A DNA stretch of 64,000 nt from G963666705 sp963666705 (GTDB taxonomy: Bacteria > Pseudomonadota > Alphaproteobacteria > CADEGL01). The stretch is taken from contig CAXXKO010000009.1 in the NCBI GenBank assembly GCA_963666705.2, positions 350,494-414,493 on the forward strand. The letters run 5' to 3'. The translations under genes and the position numbers were made by a program. Each line of letters opens with the position of its first letter. Position 1 is the stretch's first letter. This document shows, in pieces, positions 19,898-27,409 of the stretch. The notes under the pieces are model-generated. The model searched no databases. It was not told where the DNA came from and worked only from the letters and a program-made list of their open reading frames with translations.

Positions 19898-21004
19898 GTT
19901 CAGCTCGGCGCGCAGCTTCTGGCGCAGGACGTCGATGGCCACCAGCGTCCCCTCCACGTCGATATGCCAGAAGGTCCAGCCGTTGCAGGCCGGCGCCCCC
20001 TGGACGGCCGCGCCCACCTTGTGGATCGAGCCCTGGTGGCTGGCCCCTCCGGTATCGGCGACGACGGTGCCGTCGGCCCGCACCCGCGCGGCCCAGCGGC
20101 GGCGCGGGTCGTGGAGCCGGTCCCCGGCCGTCAGCATGCCGCGCTCGACCAGCCAGCCGAAGGGGATGCGCGTCTGCTCGCGCTTCGATGGGGTGGCGAA
20201 AAGCGCCGGGTCCCCCACCTGGCGCACCGCGGCCAGACGGCGCTCGGCCAGCCGGCCATATTCGGCGTCGCGCTCGATGCCGATATAGCGCCGGCCGAGC
20301 TGCTTGGCGACGGCGCCCGTCGTGCCGGTGCCGAAGAAGGGGTCGAGCACGGTCTCGCCCGGGCGCGTCGCCGCCATGATGACCCGGTAGAGGAGGGCTT
20401 CGGGCTTCTGGGTCGGATGGGCCTTGTGCCCCTCATCGTCGCGCAGGCGCTCGCCCCCGGTGCAGATGGGCAGCAGCCAGTCGCTCCGCATCTGCAGGTC
20501 GTCGTTGAGCGCCTTCATGGCGTCGTAGTTGAAGGTGTAGCGGGCTTCGGGGGTCTTTGCGCACCAGATCAGGGTCTCGTGCGCGTTGGCGAAGCGCCGG
20601 CCGCGGAAGTTGGGCATGGGGTTGGTCTTGCGCCAAACGATGTCGTTGAGGATCCAGAAGCCGAGATCCTGGAGCGCCGCGCCCACCCGGAAGATGTTGT
20701 GGTAGCTGCCGATGACCCAGAGCGAGCCGTCGTCCTTCAGCACCCGCCGCGCCGCCGCGAGCCAGGCGCGCGTGAACGCGTCATAGGCCGGCAGGCCGCT
20801 GAACTTGTCCCACGCCTCCTCCACGCCGTCGACGCGGCTGTTGTTGGGGCGATGAAGCGCCGCGCGAAGCTGGAGGTTATAGGGCGGGTCGGCGAACACC
20901 ATGTCGACCGCGCCCTCGGGCATGGCGTCCATCAGGGCGACGCAATCCCCCACCAGCACCGAGTCGGGCGCCGTGTCTCTGCCAGGGCTCATGGCCGGCA
21001 GCAT
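19895..21004 (-). CDS. ccrM: CcrM-type adenine-N6 DNA methyltransferase (GANTC)
   Basis: Cell-cycle methyltransferase that in alphaproteobacteria methylates GANTC. Catalytic 'FADPPYNLQLRAAL' (DPPY, beta class), the SAM motif 'DPFFGTGTTGAVAKQLGR' near residue 230, and the long C-terminal extension ('KVGAAVQGAPACNGWTFWH') that sets CcrM apart from phage methylases. 369 residues from the ATG at 21004; an internal Met5 start is possible. The last codons read AEL-Asn-stop, with the stop provided by the tip of the neighbouring MITE. It follows rnhB by 38 bp. Confidence 0.94.
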   Translation of the reverse strand: MLPAMSPGRDTAPDSVLVGDCVALMDAMPEGAVDMVFADPPYNLQLRAALHRPNNSRVDGVEEAWDKFSGLPAYDAFTRAWLAAARRVLKDDGSLWVIGSYHNIFRVGAALQDLGFWILNDIVWRKTNPMPNFRGRRFANAHETLIWCAKTPEARYTFNYDAMKALNDDLQMRSDWLLPICTGGERLRDDEGHKAHPTQKPEALLYRVIMAATRPGETVLDPFFGTGTTGAVAKQLGRRYIGIERDAEYGRLAERRLAAVRQVGDPALFATPSKREQTRIPFGWLVERGMLTAGDRLHDPRRRWAARVRADGTVVADTGGASHQGSIHKVGAAVQGAPACNGWTFWHIDVEGTLVAIDVLRQKLRAELN

Positions 21005-21042
21005 GAGTCAGCCGACTCGCTGCGTCAATACCTCTTTTCGAG

Positions 21043-21654
21043 TCAACGAGTTAGCATCAGAATGCGTGCGACGGGCGCGAACCCGCGGCGGTGATGCGGG
21101 GTGACGCCGAGCCGCGCCAGCGCGTCACGGTGCGCCTTCGTGCCGTAGCCGGCGTTGTGCTCCCACCCGTATCCGGGATGGCGCCGGGCGAGGCCGGCCA
21201 TGATGCGGTCGCGCGTCACCTTGGCCACGATCGAGGCGGCGGCGATCGAAAGGCTGCGCCCGTCACCGCCCACCACCGCTTGGGCGGGGATAGGCAGGGC
21301 CGGCAGCCGGTTGCCGTCGACGAGCGCCGAATCGGGCCGGCCGCCGAGGCCGCCGAACGCCCGGGCCATGGCCAGGAAGGTGGCCTGGAGGATGTTGAGC
21401 CGGTCGATCTCCGCCACGCTCGCCCCGCCGATGCCGATGCGGGCTTCCCCTTGAAGGGCCGCGAAGAAGACCGACCGCCGCGCGGGCGAGAGGCGCTTGG
21501 AATCGTCGAGGCCGTCGGCGAGCTCCGGCGGGAGGGTCTCGCGGTTCAGCACCACGGCGGCGGCGATTACCGGCCCGGCGAGGGGGCCGCGCCCGGCCTC
21601 GTCGATGCCCGCCACCACGCCGCCGGCCGCGATCTCCAAGGCGAAGTCGGGCAC
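21043..21654 (-). CDS. rnhB: Ribonuclease HII
   Basis: 203 residues. Removes single ribonucleotides and RNA primers from DNA. Catalytic acidic residues in 'GIDEAGRGPLAGP' and 'GLDDSKRLSPARR', with the family segments 'IAAASIVAKVTRDRIM' and 'GYGTKAHRDAL'. Part of a same-strand run ending in ccrM. The rnhB-ccrM adjacency is seen in other alphaproteobacteria. Confidence 0.96.
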   Translation of the reverse strand: MPDFALEIAAGGVVAGIDEAGRGPLAGPVIAAAVVLNRETLPPELADGLDDSKRLSPARRSVFFAALQGEARIGIGGASVAEIDRLNILQATFLAMARAFGGLGGRPDSALVDGNRLPALPIPAQAVVGGDGRSLSIAAASIVAKVTRDRIMAGLARRHPGYGWEHNAGYGTKAHRDALARLGVTPHHRRGFAPVARILMLTR

Positions 21655-21660
21655 CGCCGC

Positions 21661-23073
21661 TTAGTCCCGCCGCCGGCCGCCACCGAGGCGGCGATGCGCG
21701 CTCATCAGCGTCTCGGGCAGGCCCCTGATGCGAAGCGGCGCCCGCGCCGGGCCGGGCGCCTCGGCCCCGGCCGGCGGGGCCGGGTCACGCGGCGCGCGGC
21801 CAATCCGCGCCGCCCCGCGCAGCAGCACGCGGCTCACCCTGCCATAGGCCTCGAGCATCAGGTCCGTCTCCGCGCCGTAGAGGAGGCGCAGGATCTCGCG
21901 GCCCGAGGTGATGCTGAGGAGCGCTATGCGGTTGAGGCGCCGCGCGCTCTCCATCCAGAACGGGCTGGTGGCGAGGGAGAGCACGGTGACGGCAATGACC
22001 AGCGGGTGGCTGTCCACCGAGATCAGGCCGCTGGCGAGGCCGACGGCGGCGAGCAGGAAGGAGAACTCCCCCACCTGGGCCAGGATCACGCCCGAGAGGA
22101 AGGCGCGCGGCCAGGCCTGCCCGAGGGCCCGGAGGATGCCGATGTTGAGGGCCGATTTGCCGAGCGTCACGACGAGGAGCAGGAGGAGGACCATGCCGAG
22201 GTTCTCCCACACGAAGCGGAGATCGAGCAGCAGCCCGATGGAGAGGAAGAAGACCATCAGGAGGATGCTCTGGATCGGCCGCACGCTCCGCGCCATCTCC
22301 TCGCGCTGGTTCGAGTTGCCGATGACGATGCCGGCCAGGAAGGCGCCATAGGCGGGCGTGAGGCCGATGAGGCCGGAGAGCGCCGCCGCCGCGAAGCAGA
22401 GGGTGAGGCCGGCGAGCGGCGCCAGGTCCACATGCCCGGCCACCAGGCGCGCGAGCGGCAGCGCGACCGCCTCCCGGCCGCTCAGGTACCAGAACAAGGC
22501 GCCCAGGAGACCGAGCGAGAGCACGATGCGCCCCAGGCCCAGCACACCCACCCCGTCGCCCGCCATGGCGTCGATGACGAGCATCATGGGCACCACCGCC
22601 AGGTCCTGCGCGATGAGCACGCCGATGATGAGGCGGCCGACGGGGGTATCCGTCTCCTCCAGGTCCTCGAGCATCTTGATGGCCATGGCCGTGCTGCTGA
22701 CGGCGACCATGAAGCCGAGCAGGATGGCCAGGCCGATACCCCAGCCGAAGCCGCGCGAGAGCACCAGCATGATGACCACGCTGCCGGCGATCTGGGCGGC
22801 CGTGGCCAGGGTCGCCACGCGCCACACCTCCTTGAAGGCGCGGATGCTGAGCTCCATGCCGACCACGAACAGGAGCAGGAGCACGCCGAGCTCGGCGAGG
22901 AGTGCGATATTGTCCCGCTCGGTGACCAGCGCCAGGCCCGAGGGGCCGAGCAGGATCCCGGCGAGGATGTAGCCGACGATGGCGGGCTGGCGCAGCCGGG
23001 TCATGCCGATACCGCAGGCGAGCGCCGCCAGCGCCGTGATCGCCATGCCCGTAAGCTCGTGATTCCCATCCAT
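21661..23073 (-). CDS. CPA2-family cation:proton antiporter (KefB/YbaL-like, no RCK domain)
   Basis: 470 residues from ATG 23073, which starts at 'MDGNHELTG' just before the first membrane helix. About 12 hydrophobic segments; the CPA2 landmarks 'IVGYILAGILLGPSGLAL', 'FVVGMELS' and 'LIAQVGEF'-like 'ILAQVGEFSFLLA' are present. It likely exchanges K+ or Na+ for protons. The C-terminal tail after residue 390 is short and Pro/Ala-rich, so the NAD-binding regulatory domain of KefB is missing. It is 6 bp upstream of rnhB. Confidence 0.88.
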   Translation of the reverse strand: MDGNHELTGMAITALAALACGIGMTRLRQPAIVGYILAGILLGPSGLALVTERDNIALLAELGVLLLLFVVGMELSIRAFKEVWRVATLATAAQIAGSVVIMLVLSRGFGWGIGLAILLGFMVAVSSTAMAIKMLEDLEETDTPVGRLIIGVLIAQDLAVVPMMLVIDAMAGDGVGVLGLGRIVLSLGLLGALFWYLSGREAVALPLARLVAGHVDLAPLAGLTLCFAAAALSGLIGLTPAYGAFLAGIVIGNSNQREEMARSVRPIQSILLMVFFLSIGLLLDLRFVWENLGMVLLLLLVVTLGKSALNIGILRALGQAWPRAFLSGVILAQVGEFSFLLAAVGLASGLISVDSHPLVIAVTVLSLATSPFWMESARRLNRIALLSITSGREILRLLYGAETDLMLEAYGRVSRVLLRGAARIGRAPRDPAPPAGAEAPGPARAPLRIRGLPETLMSAHRRLGGGRRRD

Positions 23074-23136
23074 GATTCGAAGTCTAACACATCGCCCGGC
23101 CGGCGTCGGGGCGGCCGGCATCGGCGCGGCTGGCGC

Positions 23137-24216
23137 TCAAAGCAGGCTGAGCTGGTCCCCGGGCCGGGGCGGCGGGCGGAAGAGGCCGGTCTCGAGCGCG
23201 AAGCGGTTGCCGGCGAGCCCGTTGCGCCGCGCCGCGAGCGCGAAGCGCCTGGCAATCAGCTCGGCGTACGGCCCCTGGCCCTTCATGCGCACGCCGAAGG
23301 TGGAATCGTAGAGCTTGCCTCCCCGGGTCTCGCGCACCAGGCTCATGACCCGGGCGGCGCGGCCGGGCGCGTGCGCCTCCAGCCACTCGGTGAACAGCGC
23401 CGCGATCTCGAGGGGCAGGCGCAGGAGCACGTAGCTGGCCGAGGCGGCACCAGCATCCGCGGCCGCCGCGAGGATGGCTTCGAGCTCGGCATCGTTGAGG
23501 CCGGGAATCATGGGCGCCGCCATCACCCCCACCCGGACACCCGCATCGCGGAGAGCGGCGATGGCCGCGAGCCGCCGGGCCGGCGTGGGCGCGCGCGGCT
23601 CGAGCCGGCGGGCGAGGCCGGGATCGAGGGTCGTCACCGAGATGAAGACGGCGGCGAGGCCCGCCGCACTCATGGGCGCCAGGATATCGGCGTCGCGCCG
23701 GACCAGCGCCGACTTGGTGACGATGCCGACAGGATGGTTGAAGTCCGAGAGTACTTGGAGCACGCCGCGGGTGATGCCGAGCTCGCGCTCGATGGGCTGG
23801 TAGGGGTCCGTGTTGGTGCCCAGCGCGATGACCCGGCACTGGTATTTGGGGTGCCGCAGCTCGGCCGCCAGCAACGCCGGCGCGTCGTGCTTGGCGAACA
23901 GGCGCGATTCGAAATCGAGCCCGGGCGAAAGGCCGAGCCAGGCATGGGTGGGCCGGGCGAAGCAGTAGACGCAGCCATGCTCGCACCCCCTATAGGGGTT
24001 GATCGAGCGGTCGAAGGGCACGTCGGGCGAGCTGTTGCGGGCGATCACCGTGCGGCTCGCGTCGGGCGTGACCGTGGTCGCGAGGCGCTCGGGCTCGGCG
24101 TCGGCCCCGCCCCAGCCGTCGTCGGTGGCGAACCTCTCCTCGGCCTCGTAGCGCCCGCCGCGGTTGCTGACCGCCCCGCGCCCCTTGCGCGGGTTATCGG
24201 GTAGCGGCTGGTCCAT
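23137..24216 (-). CDS. Radical SAM protein, PA0069/SPL-like family
   Basis: 359 residues from ATG 24216. A longer upstream open frame to 25494 is an antisense-type extension through the next gene and is rejected. The 4Fe-4S/SAM motif is 'GCEHGCVYCFARP' (C-x3-C-x2-C). Sequence hallmarks 'ALGTNTDPYQPIERELGITR' and 'VSVTTLDPGLARRLEPRAPTP'-type strings place it in the PA0069-like radical SAM family, whose substrate is unknown. It sits between the phosphotransferase and antiporter genes on the same strand. Confidence 0.88.
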   Translation of the reverse strand: MDQPLPDNPRKGRGAVSNRGGRYEAEERFATDDGWGGADAEPERLATTVTPDASRTVIARNSSPDVPFDRSINPYRGCEHGCVYCFARPTHAWLGLSPGLDFESRLFAKHDAPALLAAELRHPKYQCRVIALGTNTDPYQPIERELGITRGVLQVLSDFNHPVGIVTKSALVRRDADILAPMSAAGLAAVFISVTTLDPGLARRLEPRAPTPARRLAAIAALRDAGVRVGVMAAPMIPGLNDAELEAILAAAADAGAASASYVLLRLPLEIAALFTEWLEAHAPGRAARVMSLVRETRGGKLYDSTFGVRMKGQGPYAELIARRFALAARRNGLAGNRFALETGLFRPPPRPGDQLSLL

Positions 24217-24257
24217 CCCTGTATTGTAAGCCGCGTGCGGGGAACATTGCAAGAACA

Positions 24258-25328
24258 TCATAGAAAGGCGTCGAGGCCGCCCTGGGTAAGCCATTCGGCC
24301 CGCGCGGCGGTCATGGCCTCGGGGTCGTGGCAGCGGTCGATATGGGCCAGCACATGGTCGCGGAAGGCCGGACTGAGCTGTGCGCCCGACCAGGTGCCGG
24401 CGTGGTGCCGCGCCTTCATCTTGGCAAAGATGGTGATGGTGCGGAGCCAGGTGAGCCGGCGCATGGGTGCGAGCCACGGGCGCAGCGCGGCGCCGTAGCC
24501 GGGCTCGGCCGCGGCCAGGTAGCGGCGATAGAAGCGGGCCACGTCGGCCATGGCGAGCTCGACATCGCAGGCCGGGTCCCAGCCCACCGAGGGCCCCAGC
24601 GTGGCGTGCGCCAGGTCGATGCTGGGCGCGCCGTAGAGCGCCTTCTCCAGATCGACGAAGCGGGCGAGCCCGTCCGGCCCGACCAGGAAGTTGCCGGGCT
24701 GGGTATCGGTGAGGACCAGGCGCCGGGGCTGCCCGCCCACCCTCGCGACCGCCGCGAAGGCCTCGGCCCAGTGGATCTCGGCCTCGATCTGGGCGCGGCA
24801 CCCGGGCGCCAGGCGCGCCGATTCCATATGGCCGGCCTGTTCCCTGATGAGCGCGAGGGTGGCCGCCACCGGGTCGGCCTGGTCCGGGATCGGCGCCCGC
24901 ATGGTGCGCGGCGGCAGGGGCAGGGCGTGGATGGCGCCGAGGGTGTCCGCCATGGCCTCGAGCTCTTCGGGCAGGCGCGGCGGCCGGCCGGCCACCTCTT
25001 CCACCACCAGGGCGCCGAAGGGCACGCCGGGCCCGGGCGGGACGAGGCCGCGGAGGCGCGGCACCCGGCCGCTCGGCGCCAGGCGCTCGAAGACGGCGGC
25101 CTGACGCGCGAGCGCCGCCGCCGGCGCCAGGTCCTCGAAGCTGTTGCGGGGCACGCGCAGCAACGCCCCGGTCCGTGCGACCCGGATATGGCCGTGGGCC
25201 AGCCCGGTGACCGGCAGAGCCTCGAAATCGCCGGCCGCCGCGTCCGCGAAGCCGGGCAGCCGGCGGAGCCCGCCAAGGAGGGCTTGCGCGTCGGTCGTGG
25301 TGGTGGCTTGGCTGGCGCTCGGGATCAA
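24258..25328 (-). CDS. APH-fold phosphotransferase family protein
   Basis: 356 residues. A kinase-like fold as in choline/aminoglycoside phosphotransferases: a catalytic loop 'LVLTDTQPGNFLVG', where the usual HxD is replaced by TDT, and the metal-binding 'FVDLEKALYG'. 'GALVVEEVAGRPP' is typical of the N-lobe hinge. The Brenner His is missing, which also happens in active relatives, so activity is uncertain. Substrate unknown. First gene of a reverse-strand run of five genes down to ccrM. Confidence 0.8.
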   Translation of the reverse strand: MIPSASQATTTTDAQALLGGLRRLPGFADAAAGDFEALPVTGLAHGHIRVARTGALLRVPRNSFEDLAPAAALARQAAVFERLAPSGRVPRLRGLVPPGPGVPFGALVVEEVAGRPPRLPEELEAMADTLGAIHALPLPPRTMRAPIPDQADPVAATLALIREQAGHMESARLAPGCRAQIEAEIHWAEAFAAVARVGGQPRRLVLTDTQPGNFLVGPDGLARFVDLEKALYGAPSIDLAHATLGPSVGWDPACDVELAMADVARFYRRYLAAAEPGYGAALRPWLAPMRRLTWLRTITIFAKMKARHHAGTWSGAQLSPAFRDHVLAHIDRCHDPEAMTAARAEWLTQGGLDAFL

Positions 25329-25702
25329 GCCTCGGGCCTTCCTGTTCGGAGCTCGCCAGCGAGAAGATCGCCCCTTGCAACGCCGCGTTCAAGGGCCGAT
25401 CCCCGGGCTTCGAGCTCGGGGCATCGCGCGCCGCGGGAGCCGGAAGAGGCACGGATACGCGCGAAAAAGCCCACGCGCGGTCAAGGTTTGTCAAGGTGCG
25501 GGACTCCTAATACGTAATATATCAAGGTGTTACGCGAACCGGATCCGAACCTTGACATTTCTGTACATTTTCATCGGCGGGGCGCGGGCACACCCCTATA
25601 TGGGTATTACATCCCAAGCAATCAAGATGCAGGCTCGGTCTTCCCGCGAACACACCACGGCCGCCCCGTGCTACCATCGCAGCGGATCGACGGGGGAGCA
25701 CC
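25329..25702. other. Divergent intergenic region with an AT-rich core
   Basis: 374 bp between the phosphotransferase and the LLM oxidoreductase. The stretch 25505-25580 is much richer in A/T than its surroundings. It includes a TTGACA (25552-25557) but no matching -10 at the right distance. I see no gene in it. Likely holds promoters for both flanking genes. Confidence 0.5.
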
Positions 25703-26581
25703 ATGATGGCAACGAGCGAGAGCGGCGTCCGGTTCGGGCTCTGCACCGATCAGAACCTCAGCTTCGAGAAGCTCGCCGAGCTCTGGCAATATTTCGAGAA
25801 GCTCGGGTTCGACAGCGTTTGGGACTGCGACCATTTCAACCAGACGAGCAACGAGACGGGGCCCTATTTCGAAGGTTGGACGGTGTTGGCGGCGCTGGCG
25901 GCGCGCACCGAGACGATTCGACTCGGCGTCCTGGTGAGCTGCAACACGTTCCGTCACCCGGGCCTGCTCGCGCAACAGGCGATGACCGTCGATCACGTCT
26001 CGAACGGGCGCTTGGAGCTGGGCATCGGCGCTGGATACACCGAGGGCGAGCACGGGCGGTTCGGCATCGAGCTACCGCCGCCGGGGGATTTGCGGCGGCG
26101 CTTCCGTGAAGCGGTCCAGATCATCGACAGCCTGCTCACGAACGAGACCACGACCTTCCACGGCCGCTACTACCAGCTGGACGGCGCGTATGTCCGGCCG
26201 GCACCCGTGCAGAAGCCGCGGCCACCCTTCACCCTGGGGGCGAAAAAGACGCATATGCTGCGGATCTGCGCCGAATTCGCCGACACCTGGAACTCGGTCG
26301 GCAGCGTCGAGGAGATCCGGGAGCGCAACGAGATCCTGAACGGGCATTGCGCCGATCTGGGGCGGGACCCGGGCGAGATCAGGCGCTCGATCTACGCCTG
26401 GGCCGCCAAGCTGACCGAGCAGGGCCTTGCCGATCCGTGGGACAGCGTGGACGCGTTCGAGGACCTGGTCGGCCAGTACCGGGCGGTGGGCGTCAACGAG
26501 TTCATCATCGACCACCCCAAGCCGGCGCAGTACGGGGTGTTGGAGAAGGTGGCGGCGGACGTGCTGCCAGGGATGCGGTAG
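25703..26581 (+). CDS. LLM-class flavin-dependent oxidoreductase
   Basis: 292 residues of the luciferase-like monooxygenase fold (FMN or F420 dependent). Recognisable are 'EKLGFDSVWDCDHF' near the start, 'IRLGVLVSCNTFRHPGLLA', 'LELGIGAGYTEGEH' and 'RPPFTLGAKKTHMLRI'. The start ATG 25703 has a GGGGGAG site upstream. The substrate cannot be told from sequence. Codon use is like the core genome, in contrast to the AT-rich genes that follow. Confidence 0.88.
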   Translation: MMATSESGVRFGLCTDQNLSFEKLAELWQYFEKLGFDSVWDCDHFNQTSNETGPYFEGWTVLAALAARTETIRLGVLVSCNTFRHPGLLAQQAMTVDHVSNGRLELGIGAGYTEGEHGRFGIELPPPGDLRRRFREAVQIIDSLLTNETTTFHGRYYQLDGAYVRPAPVQKPRPPFTLGAKKTHMLRICAEFADTWNSVGSVEEIRERNEILNGHCADLGRDPGEIRRSIYAWAAKLTEQGLADPWDSVDAFEDLVGQYRAVGVNEFIIDHPKPAQYGVLEKVAADVLPGMR

Positions 26582-26845
26582 GGGCGCGCCGGGTGGGGTT
26601 CTGATTTGGCGCACCGAGCGTGACCCCTCGCGCGATAAGATACACAGGAGTTCTCAGGATAGGACTCCCTCGGTGGACACGGCACCAAGCGGTCCGGGAG
26701 TCAAGCACCGCGTTAGACGAAATTAGCCGAGATCGATCAGTTTGATATTTGGCCGCAAACACAGTACGTTCGCCCTAATAAAGGCATTCGCTATTATTTC
26801 GTATGCGTTCGTAGCGATACCCGACAACAGCTCGGCGGGTTTCAG
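26582..26845 (+). other. Junction into AT-rich segment; open frame lacking a start
   Basis: G+C drops sharply after about 26715. From 26717 the frame of the following three-TM gene is open for 43 codons with plausible coding content (for example 'QFDIWPQTQYVRPNKGIRYY') but no ATG/GTG before 26846. Either the true protein is longer and lost its 5' end when the segment was inserted, or this is a remnant of an upstream domain. The first 130 bp show no gene. Confidence 0.45.
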
Positions 26846-27409
26846 GTGCCGCTAAACAACGATCAAAGAATTGAAATTTGGAAGCGCTCTATTGAAACGC
26901 AAATGCACTTTGCTGAGTTGTCCCTTAAGATGCGGCAAATTGGTATCACACTTGCCGGCGCAACAATTGCTTTAGCGATTGCTCTTTACAGAACGGGCGG
27001 CTCATATTCATTAAATGTACCGCATATTGACTTATTAGTGCCTATCGGAACAATTCTTTCGTTGGGTGCAGCGGTTATTTTATATGCTGCAAAGATAATC
27101 GACGTTGGTGTTTATCACAGGATGTTACGTGGCGCAGTCAAATTCAATGAATTATATGAGCAAAGTCTCGACATCGACGTTGGATGGAAATCAGGTCTTA
27201 CCGAGGCAATATCTGCCCATAGTCGCTATGATAAGCCGATATTACATGACGAACGCGGACATGACGGTAATCATTGGACAACTGACCACCCGCGCGGGCC
27301 AGCTGGAAATAGGGTGAATTATTTTTATTGGTTCTGCATATCTGTGCTCGTCCTTGTAGCTATATTTCTTGCAGTTGTGGCAAATGCTGGGTTAGTCAGC
27401 GAAACATGA
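26846..27409 (+). CDS. Three-TM protein of an AT-rich cassette, unknown function
   Basis: 187 residues from GTG 26846. A short amphipathic N-terminus ('RIEIWKRSIETQMHFAELS') leads into TM1 (about residues 32-48) and TM2 ('IDLLVPIGTILSLGAAVILY'). A polar cytoplasmic-looking region of about 85 residues follows, then TM3 close to the C-terminus. The layout recalls small membrane effector proteins found in defence islands, but I recognise no named family. Its A/T-rich codon use is foreign to this genome. The TGA stop overlaps the ATG of the next gene (ATGA, 27406-27409), so the two were inherited and translated together. Confidence 0.7.
   Translation: MPLNNDQRIEIWKRSIETQMHFAELSLKMRQIGITLAGATIALAIALYRTGGSYSLNVPHIDLLVPIGTILSLGAAVILYAAKIIDVGVYHRMLRGAVKFNELYEQSLDIDVGWKSGLTEAISAHSRYDKPILHDERGHDGNHWTTDHPRGPAGNRVNYFYWFCISVLVLVAIFLAVVANAGLVSET

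Noticed and set aside
23137..25494. 785-codon single protein joining the radical SAM gene and its upstream region
   Set aside because: The upstream part overlaps the phosphotransferase in another frame with Arg/Pro-rich noise. The radical SAM protein starts naturally at 24216.
25552..25557. TTGACA as a promoter for the LLM gene
   Set aside because: No acceptable -10 hexamer at 15-19 bp; left as part of the intergenic note only.
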